A DNA stretch of 64,000 nt, from the NCBI GenBank assembly GCA_026119935.1, contig JALRMH010000007.1, forward strand, positions 124,001-188,000, written 5' to 3'. This DNA is from Endothia cerciana (Eukaryota > Ascomycota > Sordariomycetes > Diaporthales > Cryphonectriaceae). The translations under genes and the position numbers were made by a program. The notes under the pieces were generated by a model. That model was not told where the DNA came from and did no database searches. It saw only the letters and a list, made by a program, of their open reading frames with translations. Of the stretch, positions 45,380-56,211 are shown piece by piece. Each line of letters opens with the position of its first letter. Within the stretch, counting starts at the first letter, position 1.

Positions 45380-46101
45380 ATGGTTCGAGTCAAGGAGCGC
45401 TATCTTCTCGTCAACATTCTTTATCCAGAAGGCGCTCGAAGAGATCCGTCCAAATCGAACCTGCCTGACATTCTGGTCTACAATCAACCGACCACAGACG
45501 CATTTACTGCCCGGGCTTTAACACACGCTGTCAAGGCTGAGGTTACGAATCTTTTTGGAGATTATGGCGCTGGCGCTATTGAGCGTACTCTTCGAGGTAC
45601 GCAGAATTTCTCTACTTCCTACAGACCCTTCAATTTTCATCATTTCCCCTTTATTGCAGGCAATCACTGCTGCTACCTATCCACCACTACTATACTGCCT
45701 CGCCCACGTCCGCGCGTTCGTCTCTCTCGCGGGTACTGACAGCCGTCGCAGTGAAGTACCTGTCGAATGCCACATCGACGTGCATTCTGCAATGCTCGCG
45801 CGACCACTACCGCCTGGTCTGGGCAGCTCTCACCATGATGGACCGGGTGCCGACTAAGCGTGGTCCCGGCAGTCCATGTGTCTTTCGGGTTGTGCGCGTG
45901 AGCGGGACTATCAAGCACGTCGAGCAGGAAGCTGTCCGCAGAGCGAGACTGCTGATCCTCGCCGCAAAGGATGAGATGGCTGGCAAGGAATCTGACGCCC
46001 TCAGCTCTCTTTTTGGAGGCAAAAACTCGACAAACGAGGTGCCAATGGTGGACGTTGACAACGACTCGGCTTCTGAAGCAGACCTCGACGATGAAGATTG
46101 A
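45380..46101 (+). CDS. pop5: Ribonuclease P/MRP protein subunit Pop5
   Basis: Two exons (45380-45596 and 45752-46101) give 188 aa. It starts MVRVKERYLLVNILYP, the Pop5 signature, followed by THAVKAEVTNLFGDYGAGAI. After the intron comes VKYLSNATSTCILQCSRDHYRLVWAALTMM, then CVFRVVRVSGTIKHVEQEAVRRAR, and an acidic tail. Pop5 is a core protein of RNase P and RNase MRP, which mature tRNA 5' ends and process pre-rRNA in the nucleus. The stop codon lies only 6 bp from the stop of the convergent gpn2 gene. Confidence 0.95.
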
Positions 46102-46107
46102 TGCCTC

Positions 46108-47277
46108 TTATTTCGCCTTGCGCACCACCTTCACGCCGCTATCCACGGGCGGCATGGGCCTGTCGTCGAACTCATCGTACCCGTTGTCGGTCGAAGCCAT
46201 GGCCTCCGCTTGAGCCTCACGGGCTCTGGCCTGCTCTTCCTCCTCCTTGGCCTCGACTTCGTCGTACGCATCCTTCTGGTCCACCCACCGCTCTTGGATG
46301 TCCTGGACCTGGAGCAGGGACGACTCATTGCGCATTGCGACCTGCCACACCGTATCGTTGGCACCCTCAGCGCCTCCGAACACATAGCCGCCCGCTCGAT
46401 CAATCACTCGCAGGAGATGCATCATGCTCTTCTTGTTCTCGACGGCCAGGACCTCGAACTGAACCATGGCAAAGCTCTCTACCAGGTTTGCGACAGCTTC
46501 GTTCAGAGCTCTGAATTTCTCACTGCGCAATGCGGGAGACTCCTGCTCGAGGCTTGGGAGGAGGTGGGAGAGGTCTTGGACTTCGGTGTAAAACTCAAGG
46601 TTGAACGGCAAAGCATCATACTCGGCGACCTTGTCGATCTTGGTCAAGACATTTATGTGAGGGAGGTCCATCTGCATCATGGCTCGGAGGGCAAGGAGGA
46701 GGTTCGAGATGTAGAGAGAGGGTTGCGTCACGCAGAGACTGTCGGAAAGGTGCAAAACGACCAACTGCGCCCTGGTCAGCATGGGCTCCGCGAGAGTGGT
46801 GCGTTGCGCTCGTTGGACGTACCCTGAATCCTATCTTCTGGAGTTTGAAGAAGATGTTCCGTAGAGAGTTGTGATGGGTGTACAGTTCGACCTGGCCAGG
46901 ACAATCAAATAAGATGTAGTCCTCGCCGAGCTCTTTCAAACCCTCCTCCAGCCATTCGAAGTTGTGCTCAAGCTCTTCAAGTGCGTAGAGAACCCCGCCG
47001 TTCGGTCCCAGGTTGTCGTTTCCCATGATCTCTTCCAACGTCACCAGATCGCGGATGTCGAGGGCGCATGGGTAATTTGTTTTGTCGTTTGCGGGGTCGA
47101 GATTCACAACGGAGCATGATCTTCCTATTGCGCCCATGAACTGATGCACTGGAGAGGAGAGGCATAAGTCAGTCTTGACCGTCTTCGAATGGGCGCCATC
47201 CGATGAGACTCACTGCCATCGCAATAGGTACTCTTGCCCGCACCGGGACTCCCCAGCACAAGCTGGGCAAAAGGCAT
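46108..47277 (-). CDS. gpn2: GPN-loop GTPase 2 (Gpn2)
   Basis: Three exons (47277-47214, 47148-46823, 46764-46108) give 348 aa. It begins MPFAQLVLGSPGAGKST with the P-loop. It has LDPAND, the defining GPN motif in NLGPNGGVLYALEEL, DCPGQVELYTHH, and NVLTKIDKV. Gpn2 and its relatives assemble RNA polymerases and help their nuclear import. The C-terminal about 60 residues are acidic and helical (EVEAKEEEEQARAREAQ). The first exon is 64 nt and contains the complete P-loop, split from the rest by an intron of about 65 nt. The gene is convergent with pop5 and divergent from bub3. Confidence 0.95.
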
Positions 47278-47551
47278 TCTGGTCTGGTAACAGGATAGGC
47301 TGCTTCAAGGTTGAAAAGTAAATGCTCTGGTCGACTTTGTCGCAAGAAGTCCAAAGAGAAGCGTCGTTGAAGGCTATTGCAGCCAGTAGGTTGCCCCTCC
47401 GTCACTGCAGGGATTACCAACGCTAAGAGAAGCTTCCCCCTGTCGGCGCTGCAACTACCAACACCCATGTGAGTACCAACAGAGGTCCGACTTCTTCCCG
47501 ACTGCTTTTGTACTTCCACCATCCTACTTACAATTATCACATCCTCACAAC

Positions 47552-48732
47552 ATGGCCCCAGGTATGTACATGCACCCTGAACCGCATTACCGAGCGGGCG
47601 GCTAACAGAGGGCTGCAGCAACACAATTTGAGGTATCACCACCGCCCGACGACGCCGTGTCGCGCGTCGTCTTTGCGCCAGACTCTTCGACTAGACTCCT
47701 CGTGTCCTCGTGGGACAAGCACATCTACCTCTACGAGATTGAGGATGGCGATTCGCCGTCGGCGAGGCTGGTGCGGCAGTTCGAGCAGCGCGCGCCAGTG
47801 ATGGACGTTTGTTTCGGCGGCAGTGACGGCGAGGCTTTCACAGCGGGGCTGGATCACAGGGTGACAAAGTACGGGAAGGAGTCTTGATGCGGTGTGGAAC
47901 ATGATCACAGAAGCTGACGGCAGGCTATCCTAGGATCGATCTCGAGACGGGCGAGCAGACCGTGATGAGCGAACACACCAAACCCGTCCGGTGCGTCGTC
48001 TACGACCCAGAACACCAGGTCCTCGTCTCCGCCTCGTGGGACAGCACCCTCCACTTCCACAACCTCGCCGCGCCCGGCGGCCCGCCCGCGGTCGTCCCGC
48101 TCCCCGGTAAGCCCCACGCGATGGCCGCCTCCCCGACAAAGGTCGTGGTGGCCATGACCGCGCGGCTGGTGCACATCTTCGACCTTCCCAGCGTCGCAAA
48201 GCAGCTCCTCTCCGGCAGCCCCGACATCAAGCCCTGGCAGCAGCGCGAGTCCTCGCTGAAGTTCCTGACCCGCGCCGTGGCGTGCATGCCCAACGACGCC
48301 GGGTATGCCACGTCCAGCATCGAGGGGCGCGTCGCGGTCGAGTGGTTCGAGGACAGCGCCGAGTCGCAGGCGCGCAAGTACGCGTTCAAGTGCCACCGGC
48401 AGGCGGCGCCCGAGGAGGAGGGCGGCGGCGATGTTGTGTTTCCTGTCAACGCGCTGGCGTTCCACCCTGTATACGGCAAGACGTTTGCGAGCGGCGGCGG
48501 CGACGGGACGGTGGCGCTGTGGGATGCCGAGGCCAAGAGGCGGATGAAGCAGTACCAGAATTTTGGAAACAGTGTGGCGAGCCTGTCGTTCTCCAAAAAC
48601 GGGAAGTATGTTGCTGCGGGAGTATGTCCTGGTTTCGAGACGGGCCAGGAGGACTACAGCGGTGCTGGGCAGACCAAGGTGGTGATTCGGGAGTTGAGTG
48701 AGACAGAGGCCAAGGGCAAGGGGGCGAAGTAA
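47552..48732 (+). CDS. bub3: Spindle assembly checkpoint WD40 protein Bub3
   Basis: Three exons (47552-47561, 47619-47868, 47934-48732) give 352 aa. The first exon is only 10 nt: ATG, two codons and one base. The seven-bladed WD40 protein carries LLVSSWDKHIYLYE, GLDHRVTKIDLETGEQ, VLVSASWDSTLHFH, and the Bub3-specific segment SIEGRVAVEWFED, YAFKCHR, VNALAFHPVYGKTFASGGGDG and LWDAEAKRRMKQY. Bub3 binds GLEBS motifs of Bub1 and Mad3 at kinetochores and delays anaphase. The related nuclear-pore protein Rae1 is less likely, because the VEWFED and HPVYGTF-type segments are Bub3-like. Three stacked acceptor-like motifs exist, but only this arrangement keeps frame. Confidence 0.93.
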
Positions 48733-49276
48733 GAAGATACCTTTTTCAGGTGTGATGACCGGAATAAAGACCACGGCTTTGCACGGCGACTTGAAAGCTC
48801 TACAAATGCTACGTGAGGTAAGGACTCTTTTTTTCATTAACATACTACTTCGACGGCGTCCACCAAAGATCCCGTCGTTAGTAGAGTAACAATGGAGATG
48901 GCTGATTTGCGTTCGAGGTAGGCCAGCTATCGAGTGAAATAGTGCTGAACGAGATATGTTCCCAATTGAGGCAATGGCGACATCATCCATGAATAAGGCT
49001 CAAAAAACCTTGTCTTTGCTCTTATTCTCACTCTCGATTTCCATGGTCTTACTGGCTCATCTAGAGCGGTTCTATCCCCTTCATACTGCTAACCAGGGAC
49101 TCGGCCGGTCAAGGCTGTCTCGTCTGCAGTGGGCCTTCGTTGGGGGTCTCTGACACGCGGGTGATCGCTCGCAGCCATTCTTGGGAGTCCGGACGAAGAG
49201 CGAGAGTCTCTCCAGCATAGTCGGCTAAGTTCAATCTCCGCTTCGGAGGAAGTCGACCATCTAGCGCACCGTCCTC
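48733..49276. other. Intergenic, convergent 3' ends
   Basis: 544 bp between bub3 and the acidic hypothetical. No gene is seen. Confidence 0.5.
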
Positions 49277-50665
49277 CTAGAGACCGCCTTGCTCCTTGGA
49301 TGATGCGTCCTTCACTCCAGACTCCGGCGTGTCTGTGCGCGGAGTGGTTGTGGGGTCGATACCCTCATCAACATCACCATAGTCGAACAGAAGATCGACC
49401 TCCTCATCTTCGTCGTAGGATAATCCTGTGTCATCATATCCCTCTTCCTCATTAGGTGCAACAAGCAGGTCGAGAGGCTCATCGGCGTCAGACAGGATCT
49501 CGCTGATGCGACGCTTCGAATGGCCGCTCGTGGTGCTAGGCTCGGATTTGGACTCCGGGATGTCGGACGTATCCACAGGATCCTGAGACTCGATCTGGAA
49601 TTGTGAAGCACCGAAGTACTGCCTCTTGCTCCATAGGCTTGCATTTGTGACAGGACGCTGTTTCTTCTGTCTCCTCAGCCAAGTTGGACCCTCCATCTTC
49701 TGGGTAGTGGGCCCCTTCTGTGTCAGCTCGAGACTGTCAAGACGGCTGACTGGATTGACCCTGATTCTGCGGGCCTTCAACGAGTATGGATTGGGTCGTG
49801 CTTCTTCATTGGTAAAGCCGTCGCCGATGTGTTTGACCACCTTGAAGCTGTTGCTGATCCGTACGTCTTTGCCTTGGTCTGCTCGTAGCTGTGGAATGGC
49901 CTTGAAACCTGTTGGGAAAGCATGTTTGCTGGAGGCAAGGAAGCGATCCTGGTTCTTCAGTTTCTGGTCGATGGGCGTGGACGAGAGCAGTGTGAATCGC
50001 CTGACACGGGCCTTGTAGGATGATGGGGGGCTCGTACTGTCGAGCCACTCTTCAAGCATTGAGGTTGCTAGACAAGACATTTTAGCGAAGTGGCACACGT
50101 CTGCTTGCTGGGCTACACTCTTACTTTTGTCGTCGTCCGACTCCTCCGAGCTCTCTTCTTCTGGATCAACATGTTCAGCTGCAAGGCTCCCGAGAGGGCT
50201 CGTGTGTGCCTCGGACTCGCTCTCATCTCCATCTTGCTTGTTGACCTGCTTATCTTCTTCGATTTGGTCACTTGACGCAGCGATTTGGTTATCATCTTCC
50301 TTCGAGGGCACGACATGCTCTTGGGTACCAGCATCTTGCCGTTGGAGGAGGGCAGGCGCGGACGAGCTGAGATGCTCAAGGAGCATCTCAGTTGGTGTTA
50401 TGTCGCCGGCAATGCCAACGAGTCTCCTCCGCTTGCGAGCTGAGCTGGACTGACTCTCCACTGCTCCCTGTTTCCGCCCGACAGGATCATCCATAGAGTC
50501 CGTCGCCGCAGGCCCTCTCAGTGACGAAACAGGCTTTCTGATCGAGGCAAGGGATGTGGCTCTGCGCTTGAGGGCACGGCGAGAGTAAGTCTTGAAGGTC
50601 GGGGCTGCCTCTGGGGCAGTCTTGTCCCCAGGCATGCCGGTAACGCACCTCGAGACGTTAGGCAT
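49277..50665 (-). CDS. Hypothetical acidic protein, probably nuclear
   Basis: Single exon, 462 aa from the first true ATG at 50665 (an in-frame ATG at 50635 is possible). I do not recognise a named domain. The N-terminus is basic (YSRRALKRRATS) and contains an RKRRRL nuclear-localisation-like motif near residue 80. The middle has a Ser/Asp/Glu-rich stretch (PEEESSEESDDDKSKS). A more conserved-looking segment at about residues 195-330 includes SMLEEWLDSTSPPSSYKAR, AFPTGFKAIPQLRADQGKD and RRIRVNPVSRLDSLELTQKGP. The C-terminus is very acidic (YDEDEEVDLLFDYGDVDEG). The pattern suits a chromatin or spliceosome-associated factor, but no function is claimed. Confidence 0.78.
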   Translation of the reverse strand: MPNVSRCVTGMPGDKTAPEAAPTFKTYSRRALKRRATSLASIRKPVSSLRGPAATDSMDDPVGRKQGAVESQSSSARKRRRLVGIAGDITPTEMLLEHLSSSAPALLQRQDAGTQEHVVPSKEDDNQIAASSDQIEEDKQVNKQDGDESESEAHTSPLGSLAAEHVDPEEESSEESDDDKSKSVAQQADVCHFAKMSCLATSMLEEWLDSTSPPSSYKARVRRFTLLSSTPIDQKLKNQDRFLASSKHAFPTGFKAIPQLRADQGKDVRISNSFKVVKHIGDGFTNEEARPNPYSLKARRIRVNPVSRLDSLELTQKGPTTQKMEGPTWLRRQKKQRPVTNASLWSKRQYFGASQFQIESQDPVDTSDIPESKSEPSTTSGHSKRRISEILSDADEPLDLLVAPNEEEGYDDTGLSYDEDEEVDLLFDYGDVDEGIDPTTTPRTDTPESGVKDASSKEQGGL

Positions 50666-51302
50666 CAAGCTGCGGTACTGATGAAGAACAATCAGACATC
50701 AAGACTGAGGTATAGCTCTAGAATTTGCAAGGGTACTGTTCAGTCGGGTACAGTATGGCCGAGGGTAACCTTTTCCTCACAAGGAGGACAATGAAAAATA
50801 GAATTAAAAATCGAGTGGGATTCTGTGGGTTCAGATTCGTGAAAGGATGGGAAATTCAGATTCAGTGCTCAGTAGGAATCGACGCTGCACTGCATTCTGA
50901 AAGGAAGCTGAGAAGAAAGTGGCAGGAACTCCTGACGCATCCGGCACGATCGTACCTGGCATACCAACACCCCTTCCTCGCTCTACAGCTCCGCAACAAA
51001 TCGCCTGCTATGCCCGCTGGATGTAATACCTCTACCATTTCATTTTCGAATATTTTTTTGGCATTTGATACAAAAGTGTTGCCATCTATAGCCTTCTGCG
51101 TGGGCGAAGAGAAAGATCGTGGAGACACGTAGCCTTGCCTGCGTGATTATATAGCTTCCTTACGGAGGGTAAGATGATTTGAGACCAGCGCGAATACGAA
51201 GCATGCTTTTCCACAGATGGTTCCGGTTGTGTACGGCAGATGCTTCGAGATGATATATTTGTGCATACATGTACACCTTTGTTTTCTTTTGTCTCTCGTC
51301 TC
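50666..51302. promoter_or_regulatory. Promoter of the acidic hypothetical and mdv1 3' flank
   Basis: 637 bp. A mild AT-rich stretch near 51040-51065 fits a 3' end or promoter. No gene is seen. Confidence 0.5.
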
Positions 51303-53364
51303 CTAACATGTCCAGACGCCGACAATGCCGTCCCGGCGTCCTTCAACCATGTACCCGTCCCGTATGCGTACGCGTTCTACAATAGCCGGCGTCTTGCCTT
51401 CCTCGGCGGCATTCACGCCGGCACCGCATTCCCACTGGCGGGACTCAAGCTTATCGTAAACCTTGACGACGTCTTCACCTGCGGCAGCGACTATACGGCG
51501 GCCGTCAAACATCATGCCCGTCACAGGATGGTCATATGCGTAGGCGTCAGAGATGGATCCGGTTCGAAGGTCCCATATCTGAGCAAAAACGTTAGCGGCG
51601 AATGAAAGTAGAGAGCAATGACGCATATTGGACTTACCCGAATACTCCGGTCCAAACTGCCAGTTACGAGATGGACGTCGTCAAATTGGAGGGCCGTCAC
51701 CGGTCCAGTGTGGCCAACCAAGCTGCGGTGGACCTGACCACTCCGCAGATCCCAAAGCCTGACCATGCCGTCCGCAGTTCCACACGCAAGCGCAGCATCA
51801 AAAACTTGCAGAGCTCCAACGAAATCGGCGTCCTGCGCAGGCGCACGGGTGGTCGGCGCCCACTTGCCCTCCCCTAAGCTGACAGATGCCTGCGCTGCTG
51901 CCCACATCACGTCCAGAGTCTGCACGCATCGGCCCTTCTCCAGGTCCCAGTGTCGAATCGTCTTGTCCGCCGAGCCAGATACTAGAACGTCGCCTCGGAA
52001 GTGAAGAGCAGTGATCTCGGCCATATGCGATGATAGAGTCGTAAGGGGGCATTCGTCCATGCTGCCGGCAGGTGGTTCCACAGGCTGATCGTCAGGGTTC
52101 TCAAAGGCTATACCATCCTCGTCATCTTCCTTGTCCAGTTGTTCACCAACAGGGTCGTAGTGAGCCTTGCTGAGATCCCAGAGCCGGATAGTAGCGTCTG
52201 CTGATCCCGTAGCACAGATGTTATCCTCGACCTGCAGGGTCCTCACAGAGGCCGTATGGCCCTCAAGGCTGCCCATACACCGTCCTGCGTTCAGGTCCCA
52301 AACCCGTATGGCGTCGTCCAGAGCCGAAGTAACCAGTGTTCCAAAGGGTGCATCAAAGTCCATAGCGGTGATAGGGTCCTGGTGGGTTCGAATCTCGCGG
52401 ATCGAGGTGCCGGGTTCGTAATGCTCGTGCAATATTGGCATCGATTTCCTGCGCACGCTTCTCGGCTTTTTCGATCTTGACGGTGTGCTGTTAGCAGACG
52501 GCAGCTTCTCGTATATCGATTGAGACATGAATCCACTCTCATCGACCTCTGGGCCCTCGCTGCCCTGGGTCGGCGTCCGCATTCCTGCCACAGACTCGGC
52601 CTCAGCGACTAATTCTTCAGCCTCCTCCAGTCGATTTTCCAGGTCCATGACTGATCCGGGTTAGCACAGTCCATCGTCCCCAGTCCGGCAACCTCAGACT
52701 CACTGTCGTGTTCTAATATGGCCTCCTCCTGCTCAAAGTTTGCTAATCTATCCAGGACGATCCTGCGCATGCCGGCCAGGTTTGCGATCTTGTTGTCGAT
52801 GTCCCGGATCTCACTGCTGGCCATGTTTTTCCGTATGCCCAACATCTCAAACTCATGCATCATAGCCGCCTTCTCCTTCCGAAGCTTCTGCACCGCATGA
52901 GGGCTGTCGGGGTCAACGCGGCCATCGTCGATCAGTTTCCTTCCCCTCGACACCTTTCTCCTGTGCTTCTTGCCCTCATCTGTAAAATCCGGGAAGGTGG
53001 CCTGGAATCCCTGGAACAGCGAGTATGAGTTGTCATCCTCGGGTATATCCTTCAGCAGCGCGTCTGGCACATAAGATAAGGCGCGGTGTTGTATCTCGCT
53101 CGTGGACAGCCTCGACCGCACCATGTCCGTAGGGGTCGTCTTGGCCATGGAGAACATGCTCCGCTGCAGCGTTGGCCGCCGCAGCTGCTTGGAGACCTCA
53201 CCCATGGCCTGCTGGTAGTGGCCGCTTGTCGTCGGGTCCGACAGGGGGCCCATGAGGTGGCTGGCCGTGGTGGTCACTTTGCGGCCGAACGCCTCGAGGC
53301 CGCGGGTCTGCATGGCAAGGGCGTTTCTTGTCAGTGACACGGTCCCTCCATCCTCACGGGACAT
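51303..53364 (-). CDS. mdv1: Mitochondrial division protein Mdv1 (WD40 adaptor)
   Basis: Three exons (53364-52704, 52650-51638, 51578-51303) give 649 aa. The N-terminal region (about 1-140) contains the Fis1-interacting helices (SYVPDALLKDIPEDDNSYSLFQGFQATF). A coiled coil covers about residues 155-255 (KLRKEKAAMMHEFEMLG, LDRLANFEQEEAILEHD, LENRLEEAEELVAEAE). Seven WD40 repeats follow (VTSALDDAIRVWDL, CATGSADATIRLWDL, LVSGSADKTIRHWDL, CGTADGMVRLWDL, VTGSLDRSIRIWDL). Mdv1 links Fis1 on the outer mitochondrial membrane to the dynamin Dnm1 in organelle fission. The start at 53364 is the first in-frame ATG. The long inserted loop after repeat 2 (acidic DKEDDEDG) is common in fungal orthologues. 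Confidence 0.95.
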
Positions 53365-54252
53365 GGTAGAGGGAGGTATAGAGAGGAGGTGACAGAGCAC
53401 GGAAAAGTTGCTCTGGACAGGGCTCAGGGACAACGGTGTATGCTGCGTACCGATATGATGGACGAATCATTGCCGTCGTCGTGAAAGGCATTATGGTCGT
53501 CAGAGCTGGCCATGCGTCAAACAATGGAGCACAAAGTGGGTACTCGATGGAGCTGGCACGGAGTTCGTGGTCCCGGCGCGGCGCTGAGTGCCTGTTTGGC
53601 GAGGGAAGAAGTCTCGTGTGTTGAGTTCGATCCGTGTGTCCGAAGTGGTGGGTTCGAGGGGTCCCGAGAGGTGGAGGGATTGGTGCGATTGCAGGACAGC
53701 CTCGAGCTGTTCTCTAACGTCGAGCTGTTCCAGCTGATAGGGAAAATAGCCCACGCGACAGGCCAGGCCAGGGCAGAGGCGGGCGGGAAAGCAGGGCAGG
53801 GGTTCCAGAACGATGGAAGCCTGCACGAGAACACAAGTGATTGGACGCCTCCTGACACCGCCTTCCCTTTCCTGGCCCGTGACGTATCCATCACCGTATG
53901 TATCATGTACGGAGTAGCTCCACCGCGGTTCGCGGCCGTCGGCTGCAATAAATCGGCCGACTGCCAGTTCCCTCCGGTCACCGCAGCGCCGGATCCGACC
54001 CCAGAGTAAGCCGGAAGTGCGGAAGGTCAACGGAGTCAAAAAAAGAGAAAACGGAGTCATTGCAGCCCTGCGGCCCTCAAGACCGTGCCTGCTTCTACAG
54101 CTAGATCTGCGAGGCTCTCTCTCCACCCGGTGGCATTCTCATGCTAGCCCACCTCCTCGAAACTTCTTGACGGTCCTGCCGGTTTCCAACGAAATTGTTG
54201 CGACGTCTTCTCGAGCTCCGGTCAAGCAGCCAACGACAACCATCTTCCCACG
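53365..54252. promoter_or_regulatory. Divergent promoter region of mdv1 and aro7
   Basis: 888 bp between outward-facing starts. Open frames on both strands here have no domain and are treated as chance. Confidence 0.5.
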
Positions 54253-55059
54253 ATGGACTCCCTAATCGACCTGTCCGACGCGGACAAGGCGCTCGACCTC
54301 TCGCGCATCCGCTTCCAGCTCATCCGCCTCGAGGACACCATCACCTTCCACCTGATCGAGCGCGTGCAGTTCCCCCTCAACAGCAACGTCTACGTCCCCG
54401 GCGCCGTACCCATACCCGACTCAGACCTTTCCCTCATGGACTGGTACCTCCTCGAGCAGGAGAAGCTCCAGTCCCTCATCCGCCGCTACGAGTCTCCCGA
54501 CGAGTACCCCTTCTTCCCGACCTCCCTCAACAAGCCCATCCTGCCCGCCATTGCGTACCCACGCATCCTGCACCCCAACGACGTCAACGTCAACGACAAG
54601 ATCAAGGCCTTCTACATCAACACCTTCCTGCCGCGGGTGTGTCCGTCCTTCGGCCACGGCGACAGGGGCGTGTCGGCCGAGAACTACGGCAGCAGCGCGA
54701 CGTGCGACATCGCGGTGCTGCAGGCGCTGAGCAGGCGGATCCACTTTGGCAAGTTCGTCGCGGAAAGCAAGTTCCAGAGCGAGAGGGAGAAGTACACGGC
54801 GATGATCAAGGCGGGGGACACGCAGGGCATCGGCGAGGCGATCGAGAACAAGGCGGTTGAGAAGCAGGTCCTGGAGAGGCTGAAGCTCAAGGCTGAGACG
54901 TACGGCACGGATCCCTCGGTGAGGGATGCCGCTGGCGCGGATCAGAGCAAGATCAACGTGGAAGCGGTGGTGGCTATGTACAAGGACTTTGTGATACCCC
55001 TGACAAAAGAGGTGGAGGTCGACTACTTGATGCAGAGGCTGAAGACTGTGGAAGAGTGA
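54253..55059 (+). CDS. aro7: Chorismate mutase Aro7
   Basis: Single exon, 268 aa, close to yeast Aro7 (256 aa). The ATG at 54253 has a CACG context. The all-helical AroQ-type enzyme is shown by DLSRIRFQLIRLEDTITFHLIERVQF (catalytic Arg), FYINTFLPRVC, NYGSSATCDIAVLQALSRRIHFGKFVAESKF, and the end DFVIPLTKEVEVDYLMQRL (catalytic Glu). It converts chorismate to prephenate, the branch to phenylalanine and tyrosine, in the cytosol. Eukaryotic enzymes are inhibited by tyrosine and activated by tryptophan, and the helical regulatory region is present. Codon use is strongly G/C-ending, suggesting good expression. Confidence 0.97.
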   Translation: MDSLIDLSDADKALDLSRIRFQLIRLEDTITFHLIERVQFPLNSNVYVPGAVPIPDSDLSLMDWYLLEQEKLQSLIRRYESPDEYPFFPTSLNKPILPAIAYPRILHPNDVNVNDKIKAFYINTFLPRVCPSFGHGDRGVSAENYGSSATCDIAVLQALSRRIHFGKFVAESKFQSEREKYTAMIKAGDTQGIGEAIENKAVEKQVLERLKLKAETYGTDPSVRDAAGADQSKINVEAVVAMYKDFVIPLTKEVEVDYLMQRLKTVEE

Positions 55060-55263
55060 TTGTCTTTTTTCGAAAACAAGGCGCTGCCGTACGGCCGTGG
55101 CGTTCATGTCAAGATGGACGCTGACTTTCAAAAGATCCACAAAAGCAAACCCACGGAGGTAGACTTTCTCGCTTATTCGCATATGCCAAATCAGACGGTT
55201 GACAGCGCCGCTTTCTCTCATGCGTGCGATAAAGGTTTTTTTTTTTTTTTTTTTCTTCCCAAT
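55060..55263. other. Convergent 3' ends with a T19 tract
   Basis: A run of about 19 T at 55236-55254 lies 10 nt from the stop of bcp1 and between the two convergent genes. Confidence 0.8.
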
Positions 55264-56211
55264 TTATTGGGGGCTCATGTATTCAACCACCGCCTTCACC
55301 GCAGCTGGGAACTTCGCAGCCTCAATCAATGTCATGTAACCCATGCTCCTGACTCCCATCTCTTGAAACGCCCTCTTGCTATCCGCCGAGTTCGCGTCGT
55401 CTTTGGTAAAGGGGTAGCTCCCAGCTGCGACCGCATGCTTCTGCAATATCTCATCCTCAGGGTGGAAGTAGAACATGGGCGCCTCCTCCTTGGCCTTCTT
55501 GCTCTTCCGCGATCCCTCGTCCAGGATCGACTGCACCTCGTTATAGCTCTTCGACACGACTAGGTAGTGCGTGAATTCATACGGCTCCTTGTCCTCCACA
55601 GCCGCCTCGATCTCGTCCACAAGCATACTGTACAGCGGTGGTGAGATCTCAGGCGGCATGTTGATGAGCCTCTCGCCCAGCACCAGACCAACATGGTTCT
55701 CCGCCAGGACCTTCGGCACCGTCGAAGCCAGTGTCTCGTTGCTTGACTGCGCCGCCTTGCTCGAGAGGTACCCCACAAGGTCTGCCACAGGCTTCTTCTC
55801 CCTGTGCTCGCGCAGATTGAGCGCCGTCAGGAACGCATAAGCGTCATTGGCCTTGGAGTCGACCTTGACCGTCGAGCCGATCGTGTTCTGCTGCAGGACG
55901 ATGTCCGTGAGCCCGGACATGTCAAGCAGCTGAGAATCGACGTCAAAGAGCTGCCGCAGAAGGCCCTTGACGCCGTGAAAGTCGATTTCCGTGTCGAAAT
56001 TGAACCACTCAAAGTCGACGTTGACGATGTCGAAGTCCTGGGCCACGTGTTAGTGAGACGGACGTGCAGAGTAAGTTGGTGGGGCCTGGCTGGGCTGCTC
56101 GTTTGTGAGATTTACCTCGTCGTCTGAGCTGCCGTCGTGATCCATCTTGTCTCCAGAGCCCTCTACTGGCTCATTCTGGACGTCGGCCTCCCTTGCGCGT
56201 TTCTTTGCCAT
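55264..56211 (-). CDS. bcp1: Bcp1, BCCIP-family nuclear protein
   Basis: Two exons (56211-56116 and 56037-55264) give 289 aa. It starts MAKKRAREADVQ with a basic nuclear-localisation-like motif and an acidic stretch. The BCCIP domain follows, with DFDIVNVDFEWFNFDTEIDFHGVKGLLRQL, LTDIVLQQNTIGSTVKVD, GLVLGERLINMPPEI, LVDEIEAA, HYLVVSKSY, MFYFHPEDEIL and SMGYMTLIE. Yeast Bcp1 is a chaperone for ribosomal protein Rpl23 and is needed for nuclear export of Mss4. The intron falls between the acidic leader and the domain. Confidence 0.96.

Noticed and set aside
47905..48990. 361-codon open frame antisense to bub3
   Set aside because: Mirror of the GC-rich bub3 coding sequence. The product is compositionally biased and has no family features.
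54421..55221. 266-codon open frame antisense to aro7
   Set aside because: Shadow of the strongly G/C-ending codons of chorismate mutase. No domain.
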